From positions 1 through 32,651 of the forward strand of contig JAPDQV010000039.1 in NCBI GenBank assembly GCA_034505495.1: a stretch of 32,651 nt of DNA, written 5' to 3'. The DNA is from a candidate division KSB1 bacterium (GTDB lineage: Bacteria; Zhuqueibacterota; Zhuqueibacteria; Residuimicrobiales; Krinioviventaceae). Positions 1-7,884 of the stretch are shown here, in pieces; the stretch's first letter is position 1, and each line of letters starts with the position of its first letter. The notes under the pieces were generated by a model, which saw only the letters and a program-made list of their open reading frames with translations, searched no databases and was not told where the DNA came from. The position numbers and the translations under genes are program-made.

Positions 1-364
1 TGCTGCCTCCCGTAGGAGTCTGGGCCGTATCTCAGTCCCAGTGTGGCCGTCCACCCTCTCAGATCGGCTACCCATCGCAGCCTTGGTGGGCCGTTACCCC
101 GCCAACAAGCTAATGGGACGCAGGCCCATCCCCAGGCACGAGCCCTAAAGCCCGCCTTTCACCCAAATACCCTCCGGCATCCAGGCACCATCCGGTATTA
201 GCACCGCGTTGGCAGTGTTATCCCGGTCCTAAGGGCAGGTTGCCTACGCGTTACTCACCCGTCCGCCAGTATACTCGCTCCCCGAAAGAAGCTTTCCCCT
301 CGACTTGCATGTGTTAGGCACGCCGCCGGCGTTCGTCCTGAGCCAGGATCAAACTCTTCATCGT
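1..364 (-). rRNA. rrs: 16S ribosomal RNA, 5' part only
   Basis: The plus strand carries the complement of two universal 16S landmarks: the 338-region (ACTCCTACGGGAGGCAGCA read on the minus strand) ends at base 1, and the 27F region (AGAGTTTGATCCTGGCTCAG) lies at 338-357. Taking 27F as E. coli positions 8-27 puts the mature 5' end near 364. About 364 bases cover E. coli 1-356, so the segment is nearly collinear with a small insertion. The gene runs off the left edge of the window; the rest of 16S and any 23S/5S are not visible. The leftward promoter at 536-564 would drive it. Confidence 0.97.
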
Positions 365-458
365 TACCTATCCCAACTCTAATCTATCCTATTCCGTCTC
401 GCCCGGCCGACCAAATCAACCAGGCCAAACTCAAAAGACGCTCAAGACCTCGCACGCC

Positions 459-470
459 TGACAAAGAACT
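459..470 (-). promoter_or_regulatory. possible boxA-like antitermination site in rRNA leader
   Basis: In the leader between the rRNA promoter and 16S, the minus strand reads AGTTCTTTGTCA, matching 8 of 12 bases of the enterobacterial boxA TGCTCTTTAACA. The position, about 95 bases ahead of 16S, is right for a Nus-factor antitermination site. The match is partial and could be chance. Confidence 0.3.
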
Positions 471-535
471 CCTACAGCCCCTCACAAGAAAGAGCCGCTC
501 ACGCTTCACTCCATCCCTCCGAAGCAAAGCCCTAA

Positions 536-564
536 AATATAACAATGAAAAAAGCCAATGTCAA
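536..564 (-). promoter_or_regulatory. rRNA operon promoter, sigma70-type
   Basis: Read on the minus strand there is a perfect TTGACA (559-564), a 17-base spacer and TATATT (536-541). Transcription would start near 529 and give a leader of about 165 bases before 16S. The -35 box lies only 20 bases beyond the cysC stop codon, so the rRNA operon starts immediately downstream of the sat-cysC unit. No terminator was seen between cysC and this promoter. Confidence 0.85.
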
Positions 565-583
565 GATATTTTTAAGAAATTGT

Positions 584-1186
584 TCATACCGCCATTATTT
601 TTTCCAAAAAGGCCGCTATCTTTTCGACCGCTTCTTCAACGCTTGTATGCTCCGTATCAATAACGATCTCCGGCGCATCCGGTTCCTCGTAGGGAGCGGA
701 AATGCCGGTAAAATCTTTAATTTCCCCTGCGCGCGCCTTTTTGTACATACCCTTGGGGTCGCGCTTTTCCGCCGTTTCCAACGACACCCTGCAGAAAACC
801 TCGATAAACCGGCCTTCCGGCAGTAGCCGACGCGCGGACTCCCGATCCCGTCGATAAGGAGAGATGAAAGCCGTGATGGCAATCACCCCGGCATCGGCAA
901 ATAGCTTTGCCACCTCGCCGATTCGGCGAATGTTCTCTTGTCGATCTTCCGGCGAAAAGCCCAAATTGCTGTTAAGGCCGTGCCGGATGTTGTCTCCGTC
1001 GAGCACATAACACAGACGCCCTTCATCAAAGAGCCGTTTCTCGAGCGCATGCGCAATCGTCGATTTGCCGGACGCCGGCAGTCCCGTAAACCAGACAACC
1101 AAACCCTTTTGCCCGAGTAACCGTTCGCGATCCGCCTGGGTCACAAAACCGCTATGCCATACAACGCTTTTTGCCGTCTGATTCAT
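584..1186 (-). CDS. cysC: adenylylsulfate (APS) kinase
   Basis: This cytoplasmic enzyme phosphorylates adenosine 5'-phosphosulfate (APS) with ATP to give PAPS, the second step of sulfate activation. The 200-residue length is normal for a single-domain CysC. A Walker A loop GLPASGKST lies at about residues 35-43, followed by [16 protein letters not shown] (about 63-78) with the substrate-binding arginine, DRQENIRR, and ISPYRRDR with Ser109 at the position of the phosphorylated serine of the family. The C-terminal [22 protein letters not shown] region is also typical. The ATG overlaps the sat stop by one base (TGATG), so translation is probably coupled to sat. No cysD/cysN, PAPS reductase or sulfotransferase gene is in view, so whether PAPS is used for reduction or for sulfation is not known. 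Confidence 0.96.
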   Translation of the reverse strand: MNQTAKSVVWHSGFVTQADRERLLGQKGLVVWFTGLPASGKSTIAHALEKRLFDEGRLCYVLDGDNIRHGLNSNLGFSPEDRQENIRRIGEVAKLFADAGVIAITAFISPYRRDRESARRLLPEGRFIEVFCRVSLETAEKRDPKGMYKKARAGEIKDFTGISAPYEEPDAPEIVIDTEHTSVEEAVEKIAAFLEKIMAV

Positions 1187-2373
1187 CAGTTTGCCTCTTT
1201 ATTGCGCAGTTTTTGGTAATAATCCATAAGAATCTCCGCCACCTCCGGCCGGGTAAAATGTTCGGGCAAAGGTTCGCCCTTCTGCAAAGCCTCGCGGATT
1301 TTTGTTCCGCTGACAGTGAGGCGAAAAGCTTCGTCGTGCGGACAGGTCTTGGGAGATGCCATACCGTCGCATTTCGCACACCAAAAAGTCCAATCGATCT
1401 TTAGCGGCTTGATGGCCAACTCCTCCTCGCCGATTTCTTCAAAAATTTTCTGCGCATCGAAAGGCCCGTAATAACTCCCTACTCCGGCATGATCCCGGCC
1501 GATGATGATGTGTGAGCAACCGTAATTTTGGCGAATGATGGCATGCAGAACGGCTTCACGAGGCCCCGCGTAGCGCATTTCCATGGGATACACTTTTAGT
1601 ACGACACGGTCTTTCGGATAATAATTCTCGATCAGCGCTTTGTAGCATTTCATTCTGACATCCGCAGGAATGTCATCCGCTTTCAGCTTACCAACCAACG
1701 GATGGATCAATAGACCGTCGCTGATCTCAAGAGCGATCTTTGTACAATATTCATGGGATCGATGAATGGGATTGCGGGTTTGAAAAGCGGTTACGGTGCG
1801 CCATCCTTTGTCTTGAAATATTTGCCGCGTCGTTATGGGCCGCGCATAATCATTACCATAAAGTTCGGGATAAGGCCCTTCGCTAAATGCCGTGACGCGG
1901 CCGCCGATCAAAACCTCCTTTTGGGAATAGAGTTTTGCCACACCAGGGTGATTCTCATCTTCCGTACGGTATACATGTCTCGCTTCCATCTTTTTGTCAT
2001 AGCGATAGATCTCTTCAACCTGCATGCTGCCCATTAGCTCATTCGATTCATCGCAGACCAAGGCGATCTGCTCGCCGATCCGAATAGCAGCCGCCTCTTC
2101 CTCCGAAACGGATAATGTAATGGGGATGGGCCACAAGATTCCATCGGCGAGGTGCATCTCTTTCACTACGCGCTGATAATCTTCGCGGCACATAAATCCG
2201 GCCAAAGGACTGAAAGCGCCCGATGCGAGCATAATCAAATCGGAGGTCTCACGCGAATTCATCCGAATTTGGCGCAGTTCTTCGGCAGCGCGGCGGGCGG
2301 CGGCCGCTTCCTCACCGGTTACAAGAAGCGGTTGTAATTTCCCTCCATGCGGGGGTACCAACAGAGCGTTCAC
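1186..2373 (-). CDS. sat: sulfate adenylyltransferase (ATP sulfurylase)
   Basis: This enzyme makes APS and pyrophosphate from ATP and sulfate, the first step of sulfate activation. The 395-residue protein belongs to the single-polypeptide Sat type, not the CysDN GTPase type. It has the nucleotide-binding [11 protein letters not shown] motif (about residues 198-208), [19 protein letters not shown] in the second half, and a CAKC...TCPH cysteine/histidine cluster near residues 333-347 as in zinc-binding bacterial and archaeal Sat. The start is GTG at 2373; an AAAGGA ribosome-binding site six bases upstream supports it. It overlaps cysC by one base. Upstream, an A/T-rich stretch with TATACAAT could be a -10 box, but no matching -35 box is clear. 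Confidence 0.96.
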   Translation of the reverse strand: MNALLVPPHGGKLQPLLVTGEEAAAARRAAEELRQIRMNSRETSDLIMLASGAFSPLAGFMCREDYQRVVKEMHLADGILWPIPITLSVSEEEAAAIRIGEQIALVCDESNELMGSMQVEEIYRYDKKMEARHVYRTEDENHPGVAKLYSQKEVLIGGRVTAFSEGPYPELYGNDYARPITTRQIFQDKGWRTVTAFQTRNPIHRSHEYCTKIALEISDGLLIHPLVGKLKADDIPADVRMKCYKALIENYYPKDRVVLKVYPMEMRYAGPREAVLHAIIRQNYGCSHIIIGRDHAGVGSYYGPFDAQKIFEEIGEEELAIKPLKIDWTFWCAKCDGMASPKTCPHDEAFRLTVSGTKIREALQKGEPLPEHFTRPEVAEILMDYYQKLRNKEAN

Positions 2374-2428
2374 ACTTTATCCTTTCGCAAAGATTGTATA
2401 CCTCTTTTACCCCAAAAATTTGCTTTTG

Positions 2429-2460
2429 AAGAAAAAAGGCGCCTTTTTCAAAAGACGCCT
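2429..2460 (-). terminator. intrinsic terminator after trxB
   Basis: On the minus strand a stem AGGCGTCTTT / AAAGGCGCCT (10 pairs including one G-U, four-base loop TGAA) is followed directly by a run of six T and CTT. It lies about 50 bases past the trxB stop and about 55 bases before the sat start, so it should separate the greA-trxB and sat-cysC units. Confidence 0.85.
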
Positions 2461-2510
2461 GATGGAATTCCTTCAAACAGAGGGGACGGTTCAATCGGCT
2501 TTCTCAGCAG

Positions 2511-3434
2511 CTATTTTTGTCCTTCCAATTCGGCAATGTATTTCTCAGCTTCGATGGCGGCTTGGCACCCCGACCCTGCTGCGGTAATTGCCTGCCGATA
2601 AATGGAATCCTGGACATCTCCGCAGGCAAAAACGCCGGCAAGGTTGGTTTTTGTTCGGCGATCGGTTTTGATATAGTTTTGCTCATCAAGCTCGATCTGC
2701 CCTTCGAACAATGAGACGTTCGGCGAGTGGCCGATAAAGACAAAAACACCGTCCACCTTAAGCTCGCTGATTGCGCCCGTTTTGACGTTTCTGATCTTGA
2801 GCGCTTTAACGCTCGAATCACCGATGATCTCTTCGACGACGCTGTCCAAAATAAACGCGATCTTTTCATTTTGTTTTGCTCTTTGCTGAAGGATAGCATC
2901 GGCGCGAAGGCGATCGCGGCGATGGATGATGGTCACTTTTTTAGCAAAGCGCGTCAAAAAGAGTCCTTCGTCCAGTGCGCTGTTGCCGCCGCCGATGACC
3001 GCAACCTCCTTGCCGGTGAAGAAAAAGCCGTCGCAGGTGGCGCAGTAAGATACGCCGCGTCCGATGAATTCGTTTTCCCCCGGCACGCCGAGGCGCTTGG
3101 GCGTTGAGCCGGTAGCAATGATAACCGCTTTTGCTTCGTAAACCGCGTTTTCGGTATAAACTTTTTTTACCGCTCCGGTCAATTCGACGCGTGTTACGAT
3201 TTCGCTGACGATTTCGGCGCCGAACTTTTGCGCTTGCTGTTCAAAGCGCTGCGACATCTCGAATCCGCCGATGCCGTCCGGAAATCCCGGAAAGTTTTCG
3301 ATATCGCTGGTCAACGTCACCTGACCGCCGCGCTCCATGCCGGTAAACACAAGTGGAGCAAGATTTGCGCGCGCTGCATAAATGGCTGCCGTTAATCCGG
3401 CCGGACCCGAGCCGATAATGATCACATTTCGCAT
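2511..3434 (-). CDS. trxB: thioredoxin-disulfide reductase
   Basis: This NADPH-dependent FAD enzyme reduces thioredoxin in the cytoplasm. The 307 residues have the low-molecular-weight TrxB layout: an N-terminal FAD dinucleotide-binding loop GSGPAGLTAAIYAARA (8-23), the redox pair C131-A-T-C134 followed by DGFFF, the NADPH-binding fold with GGGNSALDEG (148-157) and HRRDRLRA (171-178), and the C-terminal FAD-contacting GVFACGDV...QAITAAGSGCQAA. The ATG start at 3434 begins right at the first beta strand; a weak GGGAAA lies 7 bases upstream. greA ends 96 bases upstream with no terminator between, so the two may be cotranscribed. A strong terminator follows. No thioredoxin gene is nearby. Confidence 0.97.
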   Translation of the reverse strand: MRNVIIIGSGPAGLTAAIYAARANLAPLVFTGMERGGQVTLTSDIENFPGFPDGIGGFEMSQRFEQQAQKFGAEIVSEIVTRVELTGAVKKVYTENAVYEAKAVIIATGSTPKRLGVPGENEFIGRGVSYCATCDGFFFTGKEVAVIGGGNSALDEGLFLTRFAKKVTIIHRRDRLRADAILQQRAKQNEKIAFILDSVVEEIIGDSSVKALKIRNVKTGAISELKVDGVFVFIGHSPNVSLFEGQIELDEQNYIKTDRRTKTNLAGVFACGDVQDSIYRQAITAAGSGCQAAIEAEKYIAELEGQK

Positions 3435-3530
3435 ATCATTTTTCCCATTTTTTTAATTTGTCCGAGCGGTTTAGATGAAACGATGACCCTAAAGATTCAA
3501 TTCCAAGCCCCCAAAATGCGATAGGAAATC

Positions 3531-3998
3531 TTATTGAACAGATACGATTTTATAGCGCAATACACCGGCCGGCACTTTGACTTCGACAATGTCGTCGACC
3601 TTTTTGCCGATGAGCGCTTTACCCACCGGAGAATCGAGAGATATGGCATCATCCGCGGGGTTGAATTCGGCGGATGGCACGATTTCGTATTCGATTTCCT
3701 CGCTGGTGACAAGATCGACAAGTTTAACTCTGCTGCCGACGTGCACGGCCTGATGGGCCAACATTTCATCGGTCATGACGCGGGCACGTGCCAATGTTTC
3801 TTCCAAACGAAGAATCTTACCCTCAATGAGGCGCTGCTTTTCTTTGGCGGCGGCATATTCGGCGTTTTCCCGCAGATCGCCGTGTTCTCGGGCAGCCGCA
3901 ATCTCCTTGACCACTTTGGGGCGCTCAACGGTCTTCAAGTATCGCAGTTCTTCGGCCAGTTTTTGATGCTGTTCTTTCGTCAAATACATCGCCTTCAT
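3531..3998 (-). CDS. greA: transcription elongation factor GreA
   Basis: GreA binds RNA polymerase through the secondary channel and stimulates cleavage of backtracked transcripts. The 155-residue protein has the usual two parts: an N-terminal antiparallel coiled coil (about residues 5-78) with the acidic tip in GDLRENAEYAAAKEKQ, and a C-terminal FKBP-like domain ending in SPVGKALIGKKVDDIVEVKVP. Asp and Glu of the tip loop (GDLREN) are present, so cleavage-stimulating activity is expected. The ATG at 3998 has an AGAGG ribosome-binding site nine bases upstream; a second in-frame ATG three codons later is less well placed. The gene precedes trxB in the same direction and follows the terminator of the dehydrogenase gene. 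Confidence 0.95.
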   Translation of the reverse strand: MKAMYLTKEQHQKLAEELRYLKTVERPKVVKEIAAAREHGDLRENAEYAAAKEKQRLIEGKILRLEETLARARVMTDEMLAHQAVHVGSRVKLVDLVTSEEIEYEIVPSAEFNPADDAISLDSPVGKALIGKKVDDIVEVKVPAGVLRYKIVSVQ

Positions 3999-4072
3999 GC
4001 TGAAACACCTCTACAGCTTTGTGAACGTTTTTCTAAAGGTATTCCGAAAAAATTTCTCCCATTCAACTGCGC

Positions 4073-4117
4073 AAAAAAAAGCAAACCGAATCGAAGAAAG
4101 CCTTCGGTTCGGTTTGC
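4073..4117 (-). terminator. intrinsic terminator after the short-chain dehydrogenase
   Basis: The arms GCAAACCGAA (4081-4090) and TTCGGTTTGC (4108-4117) pair perfectly over 10 bases, with an inner CGAAG/CTTCG extension. On the minus strand the hairpin is followed by eight T. It lies about 30 bases after the dehydrogenase stop and isolates it from greA. Confidence 0.88.
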
Positions 4118-4148
4118 TCGAGAAAACTAAGAAAAATTGCCATGACTG

Positions 4149-4934
4149 TCAAGGAAAAACTTGATTGATCGACCGGATCATGCGCCGAACCCATTTGCGC
4201 GGTAGAATACGCACCGAAAACACGCCCAATTTATTCATCATCCCAGGGATAACCAGGAGTTTGCCGCGTTGAAACCCGCGAAAGGCGATTTCAGCCGTTT
4301 CTGCGGCGCTGATCCTGCCTAAAAGGCGCAGCATGGCGGAAGACCGCAGACCGGAAACCTGCTGAAACTCGGTATCCACCGGTCCGGGCGCAAGGCACGT
4401 CACTTGAACGCCGGTGCCGCGCAATTCTTCAGCCAAGGCTTCAGTAAAGGAAAGCACGAACGCTTTGCTTGCGTAATAAACCGCCATAAAGGGACCCGGC
4501 TGAAAAGCCGCAGTGGAAGCCACGTTCAAGATTCCGCCTTTCCTTCTTTCGATCATGTCGGGCATAAAGAGATGCGTCAGTTCAACGAGCGTGGTCACGT
4601 TGACCTGAATCATCTCCATCAGCTTTTGTAAATCACTGTCTATGAAAGCGGCATTTAAGCCAAAGCCGGCATTGTTCACCAGCACATCGACCTGGAGATT
4701 CCGGCGGCGACATTCTTCAAACAGAAATTGCGCCGCGTCCGGTCGACTCAAATCACATACAATAGGCGTACAAACAATGCCGTACTTGCCTGCCAGCTGC
4801 TCGGACAGCTCATTCAACCTTTCGCCCCGTCGTGCCGTCAAGATCAAATCGTCCCCGTGAGCAGCAAAACAGCCGGCCAGCTCTCTGCCGATGCCTGAAG
4901 ACGCTCCGGTGATCAAAACCTTCCTTTTCTCCAT
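4149..4934 (-). CDS. short-chain dehydrogenase/reductase (SDR), classical type
   Basis: A 261-residue NAD(P)-dependent oxidoreductase of the classical SDR family. The cofactor loop TGASSGIG is at residues 9-16, NNAG at 87-90, the catalytic serine at Ser140 (NVAS), and the YxxxK pair at Tyr153 and Lys157, so the active site is complete. ARR after the second beta strand suggests NADP(H) preference. Similar proteins are labelled DltE-like or YqjQ-like, but the substrate cannot be told from sequence. The start ATG at 4934 has GAGGG five bases upstream. It is monocistronic by layout: a divergent gene starts upstream at 5037 and a strong terminator follows. The C-terminal part after residue 225 is basic and hydrophobic and may touch the membrane. 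Confidence 0.9.
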   Translation of the reverse strand: MEKRKVLITGASSGIGRELAGCFAAHGDDLILTARRGERLNELSEQLAGKYGIVCTPIVCDLSRPDAAQFLFEECRRRNLQVDVLVNNAGFGLNAAFIDSDLQKLMEMIQVNVTTLVELTHLFMPDMIERRKGGILNVASTAAFQPGPFMAVYYASKAFVLSFTEALAEELRGTGVQVTCLAPGPVDTEFQQVSGLRSSAMLRLLGRISAAETAEIAFRGFQRGKLLVIPGMMNKLGVFSVRILPRKWVRRMIRSINQVFP

Positions 4935-4964
4935 ACTTTCCCTCGTGGTAATACCGTTGCCCGA

Positions 4965-4992
4965 AAAATATTACTTTCCCTTGCTTTTTCAA
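4965..4992 (-). promoter_or_regulatory. probable promoter of the short-chain dehydrogenase gene
   Basis: In the 102-base divergent intergenic region the minus strand has TTGAAA (4987-4992), a 16-base spacer and TATTTT (4965-4970), 31 bases upstream of the ATG. On the plus strand only a weak pair (TTGCTT, TACGTT) could serve the DUF1015 operon. Confidence 0.45.
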
Positions 4993-5036
4993 ATCATTCT
5001 TTTTACGTTTCGCAAACGTTCAGGAGAGAAAAAACT

Positions 5037-6284
5037 ATGGCGACCGTACAACCGTTTAGAGGACTTCGGCCGAATCCGGCTCACGCGCAACAGCTGGCGA
5101 CGCTTCCTTACGATGTTGTGGATTCTGACGAAGCACGCGAACTGGCCAAAGATAACCCCTATTCATTTTGGCATATAACCAAGCCTGAAATCGATCTTCC
5201 TCCAGGAATCGATTTGTACAGCGATGACGTTTACCGGAAAGGGGCTGAAAATTTCACCCGCTTTCGGCGCGAAGCAATTCTTCTAGAGGAACCGGATTCG
5301 TGTTTTTATCTTTATCAGCAGATAATGGGCGATCATGTTCAAACCGGTTACGTCGGTTGCGTTTCGGTGGATGAATATCTAGCCGGCATCATCAAAAAAC
5401 ATGAACATACGCGTCCCGATAAAGTAAAGGATCGTGTCCGATTGATGGAGGCGCTTAACGCGCAGACGGGACCGGTCTTTCTCGCCTATCGTCAGAACCA
5501 GGAAATGAAACGACTGACCGAGGAGATGCTGGATAAAAGTCTACCCCTGTACGATTTCGTAAGCTTTTACAACGTCCGTCATCGGTTCTTTAAAATCGAT
5601 TATCCACCGTTTAATGATCTTATACGCGAGGCGTTTTCCCGCATTCCTGCGCTGTATATTGCCGACGGTCATCACCGATCCGAAGCCGCCGCCGAGTTTT
5701 GCCTTCAAAAGCGACGCGAATTGGGAAAATACAGCGGCAAAGAAGAGTTCAATTTTTTCCTGGCCGTCATTTTTCCGCACAGCGATCTGCAAATTTTACC
5801 GTATAATCGCGTTGTTAAGGACTTAATGGGACGCTCGCCCGAGGCTTTTCTGCAGGAACTCGACCGATTCTTTTCAGTCGAACCGTTGAGCGCGCGGCTC
5901 GAATCAGTACCGGCACCGCAGCAGTTTGGTCTCTACCTCGCCGGCCGATGGTATCTGCTTCGTTTCAAAGAGCCTGAAAAGACGGCCGATGACGTCATCG
6001 CCAGGTTGGATGTTTCGATCCTGCAAAATTACGTTCTGCAGCCGCTGCTCGGCATCAATGACCCGCGCACCGACAAGCGGATTCATTTCATCGGCGGCAT
6101 ACGCGGCGCGCAAGAATTGGAAAGGCTTGTCGACAGCGGCGAGTTTGAGATCGCTTTTTCGCTCTATCCCACACGCATCGAGCAGGTGATGGACGTTGCC
6201 GACGCGGGCCAGGTCATGCCGCCAAAATCCACTTGGTTCGAGCCCAAGCTGCTGAGCGGCTTTGTAACGCATCTTTTGGATTAG
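5037..6284 (+). CDS. DUF1015 family protein
   Basis: A 415-residue soluble protein of the DUF1015 family, recognised by its N-terminal PFRGLRPNP, the LPYDVV box (residues 23-28), NPYSFWHITKPE, HEHTRPDKVKDR (122-133) and ADGHHRSEAAAEF (209-221). The biochemical role of the family is not well established. The ADGHHR box resembles the DGHxR motif of ParB/SerK-type nucleotide-binding proteins, which would fit a small-molecule kinase or nucleotidase, but that is inference from a short motif. The ATG at 5037 has AGGAGA upstream. It is the first gene of a six-gene rightward run, followed after 16 bases by the GMC oxidoreductase. No signal peptide is present. Length is normal for the family and no key motif looks damaged. 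Confidence 0.88.
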   Translation: MATVQPFRGLRPNPAHAQQLATLPYDVVDSDEARELAKDNPYSFWHITKPEIDLPPGIDLYSDDVYRKGAENFTRFRREAILLEEPDSCFYLYQQIMGDHVQTGYVGCVSVDEYLAGIIKKHEHTRPDKVKDRVRLMEALNAQTGPVFLAYRQNQEMKRLTEEMLDKSLPLYDFVSFYNVRHRFFKIDYPPFNDLIREAFSRIPALYIADGHHRSEAAAEFCLQKRRELGKYSGKEEFNFFLAVIFPHSDLQILPYNRVVKDLMGRSPEAFLQELDRFFSVEPLSARLESVPAPQQFGLYLAGRWYLLRFKEPEKTADDVIARLDVSILQNYVLQPLLGINDPRTDKRIHFIGGIRGAQELERLVDSGEFEIAFSLYPTRIEQVMDVADAGQVMPPKSTWFEPKLLSGFVTHLLD

Positions 6285-6300
6285 TTCATTTCCTAGATGT

Positions 6301-7884
6301 ATGTCCTTTGATTTCGACTATGCCGTAATCGGCTCCGGTTTCGGCGGAAGTGTTGCCGCCTTGCGTCTGGCGGAAAAAGGCTATTCCGTGTGCGTGCTGG
6401 AACAAGGAAAGCGTTGGCGCGACCATGATTATCCGACAACCAATTGGCATCTGCACAAATGGTTATGGGCGCCGCGCATCGGCTGCTACGGAATTCAAAG
6501 GTTGAGCTTTTTCCGTAATGCGCTGCTGCTGACCGGCACGGGAGTCGGCGGCGGCAGTCTGGTCTATTGCGCCGTGCTGCTTCAGCCTCCGGATTCATTT
6601 TACCACGACCCGCAGTGGGCCGACATGGACGGCGATTGGAAATCGACTTTGGCGCCGTTCTTTCAAACAGCCGAAATGATGCTCGGCGTTGCGGATAATC
6701 CGCGGCTGGGACCGGCCGATGAACTGTTGCGCGAATATGCCGAACAAATCGGAAGAGAAGCCTTTTTTAGGCCCACTCGGGTAGGCATCTTTTTCGGCGA
6801 TCCGGAACGGGAGACTCCTGATCCTTATTTCGGCGGTCGCGGACCGGCGCGCAAAGGCTGCGACTTTTCCGGCCGCTGCATGGTGGGCTGCCGTCAGGGC
6901 GGAAAAAACTCGCTCGATCGAAATTACCTCTACCTTGCCGAGCAACTGGGAGCCGAAATAAGGCCCGAAATCTGCGTGACGGCCATTCGGCCTCATCTGG
7001 ACGGTTATCTGATCGAATCGCACCGATCCACCGGAATTATTCGGCGTTCGCTGCCGCCGTTGTTCGTGCGCGGTGTCGTGACGGCCGCCGGTGCTTTGGG
7101 CACGCTCAAGCTGCTCATGAACTGCAAAGCCAAGGGCTACTTGCCCAATCTCTCCAACGTACTGGGTAAAAGTGTCCGCACCAATAGTGAAGTCCTGGTC
7201 GGCGTATTGGCGCGCGACACAAAAACCGATTATTCAAAAGGCATTGCCATTACTTCCAGCCTCCTTGTCAATGAAACGACTCATATCGAACCGGTCCGCT
7301 ATCCTGCCGGATCGAATGCGATGTTTTGGCTGGGTACCCTGATGATCGACGGCGGCAGGAGGATTTGCCGTCCATTAAAATACCTTGCTGCCGTGGTTAC
7401 GCATCCGCTGACCTTTTTTCGTCTTCTCAATCCGGTCAATTGGGCCAAGCGGGCAATTATTCTTTTGGTCATGCAGAAAAAAGACAACAAAATGGAAATT
7501 AATTTCGAGCGGCGATGGTATCGGTTGTTTAGACGCGGATTGACGGCGCGTCAAAAGACGAGCAGCATCCCCGTTTATATTCCTGAAGCAAATGCGGCTG
7601 CCCGCGCCATTGCGGCAAAAATCGGCGGCGATCCGGTCAGCTCGATCACCGAAGTGTTGTTCAACATGCCTCTTTCCGCCCATATTATCGGCGGCTGCGT
7701 CATGGGCCGCGATAAAGACCATGGGGTAGTGGACAAATATCTTTGCGCCTACGGGTACAAGAATTTTTACATTGTCGATGGTTCCGTTCTCCCCGCCAAT
7801 TTGGGTGTCAATCCCAGTTTGACCATCACGGCACTTGCCGAATATGCCATGAGTCACATTCCGGAGAAATCCCATGCCGACTGA
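6301..7884 (+). CDS. GMC-type FAD-dependent oxidoreductase (cholesterol-oxidase-like)
   Basis: A 527-residue flavoenzyme of the glucose-methanol-choline family that probably oxidises an alcohol to an aldehyde or ketone. The FAD loop GSGFGGSVAALRLAEKG is at about residues 12-28, GTGVGGGSLVYCAV at about 80-93, and a cysteine-rich segment CDFSGRCMVGCRQGGKNSL near 190, as in the cholesterol-oxidase-like branch. The C-terminal active-site histidine lies in SAHIIGGCVMG and the asparagine in LGVNPSLTITALAE. No twin-arginine or Sec signal is present, so it is cytoplasmic or peripheral. The ATG at 6301 has no clear ribosome-binding site and follows the previous stop by 16 bases, suggesting coupling. 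It overlaps the aldehyde dehydrogenase gene by 11 bases, so the two enzymes likely act in sequence, alcohol to aldehyde to acid. The electron acceptor is unknown. Confidence 0.9.
   Translation: MSFDFDYAVIGSGFGGSVAALRLAEKGYSVCVLEQGKRWRDHDYPTTNWHLHKWLWAPRIGCYGIQRLSFFRNALLLTGTGVGGGSLVYCAVLLQPPDSFYHDPQWADMDGDWKSTLAPFFQTAEMMLGVADNPRLGPADELLREYAEQIGREAFFRPTRVGIFFGDPERETPDPYFGGRGPARKGCDFSGRCMVGCRQGGKNSLDRNYLYLAEQLGAEIRPEICVTAIRPHLDGYLIESHRSTGIIRRSLPPLFVRGVVTAAGALGTLKLLMNCKAKGYLPNLSNVLGKSVRTNSEVLVGVLARDTKTDYSKGIAITSSLLVNETTHIEPVRYPAGSNAMFWLGTLMIDGGRRICRPLKYLAAVVTHPLTFFRLLNPVNWAKRAIILLVMQKKDNKMEINFERRWYRLFRRGLTARQKTSSIPVYIPEANAAARAIAAKIGGDPVSSITEVLFNMPLSAHIIGGCVMGRDKDHGVVDKYLCAYGYKNFYIVDGSVLPANLGVNPSLTITALAEYAMSHIPEKSHAD

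Noticed and set aside
545..826. A 93-codon open frame on the plus strand opposite cysC and the rRNA promoter
   Set aside because: It lies antisense to the conserved APS kinase, has no ribosome-binding site or recognisable motif, and its 5' end sits on the rRNA -35/-10 spacer.
3534..4130. A 198-codon plus-strand frame opposite greA
   Set aside because: It is the reverse complement of GreA, rich in Phe/His with no motif, and ends across the terminator hairpin; a shadow of the real gene.
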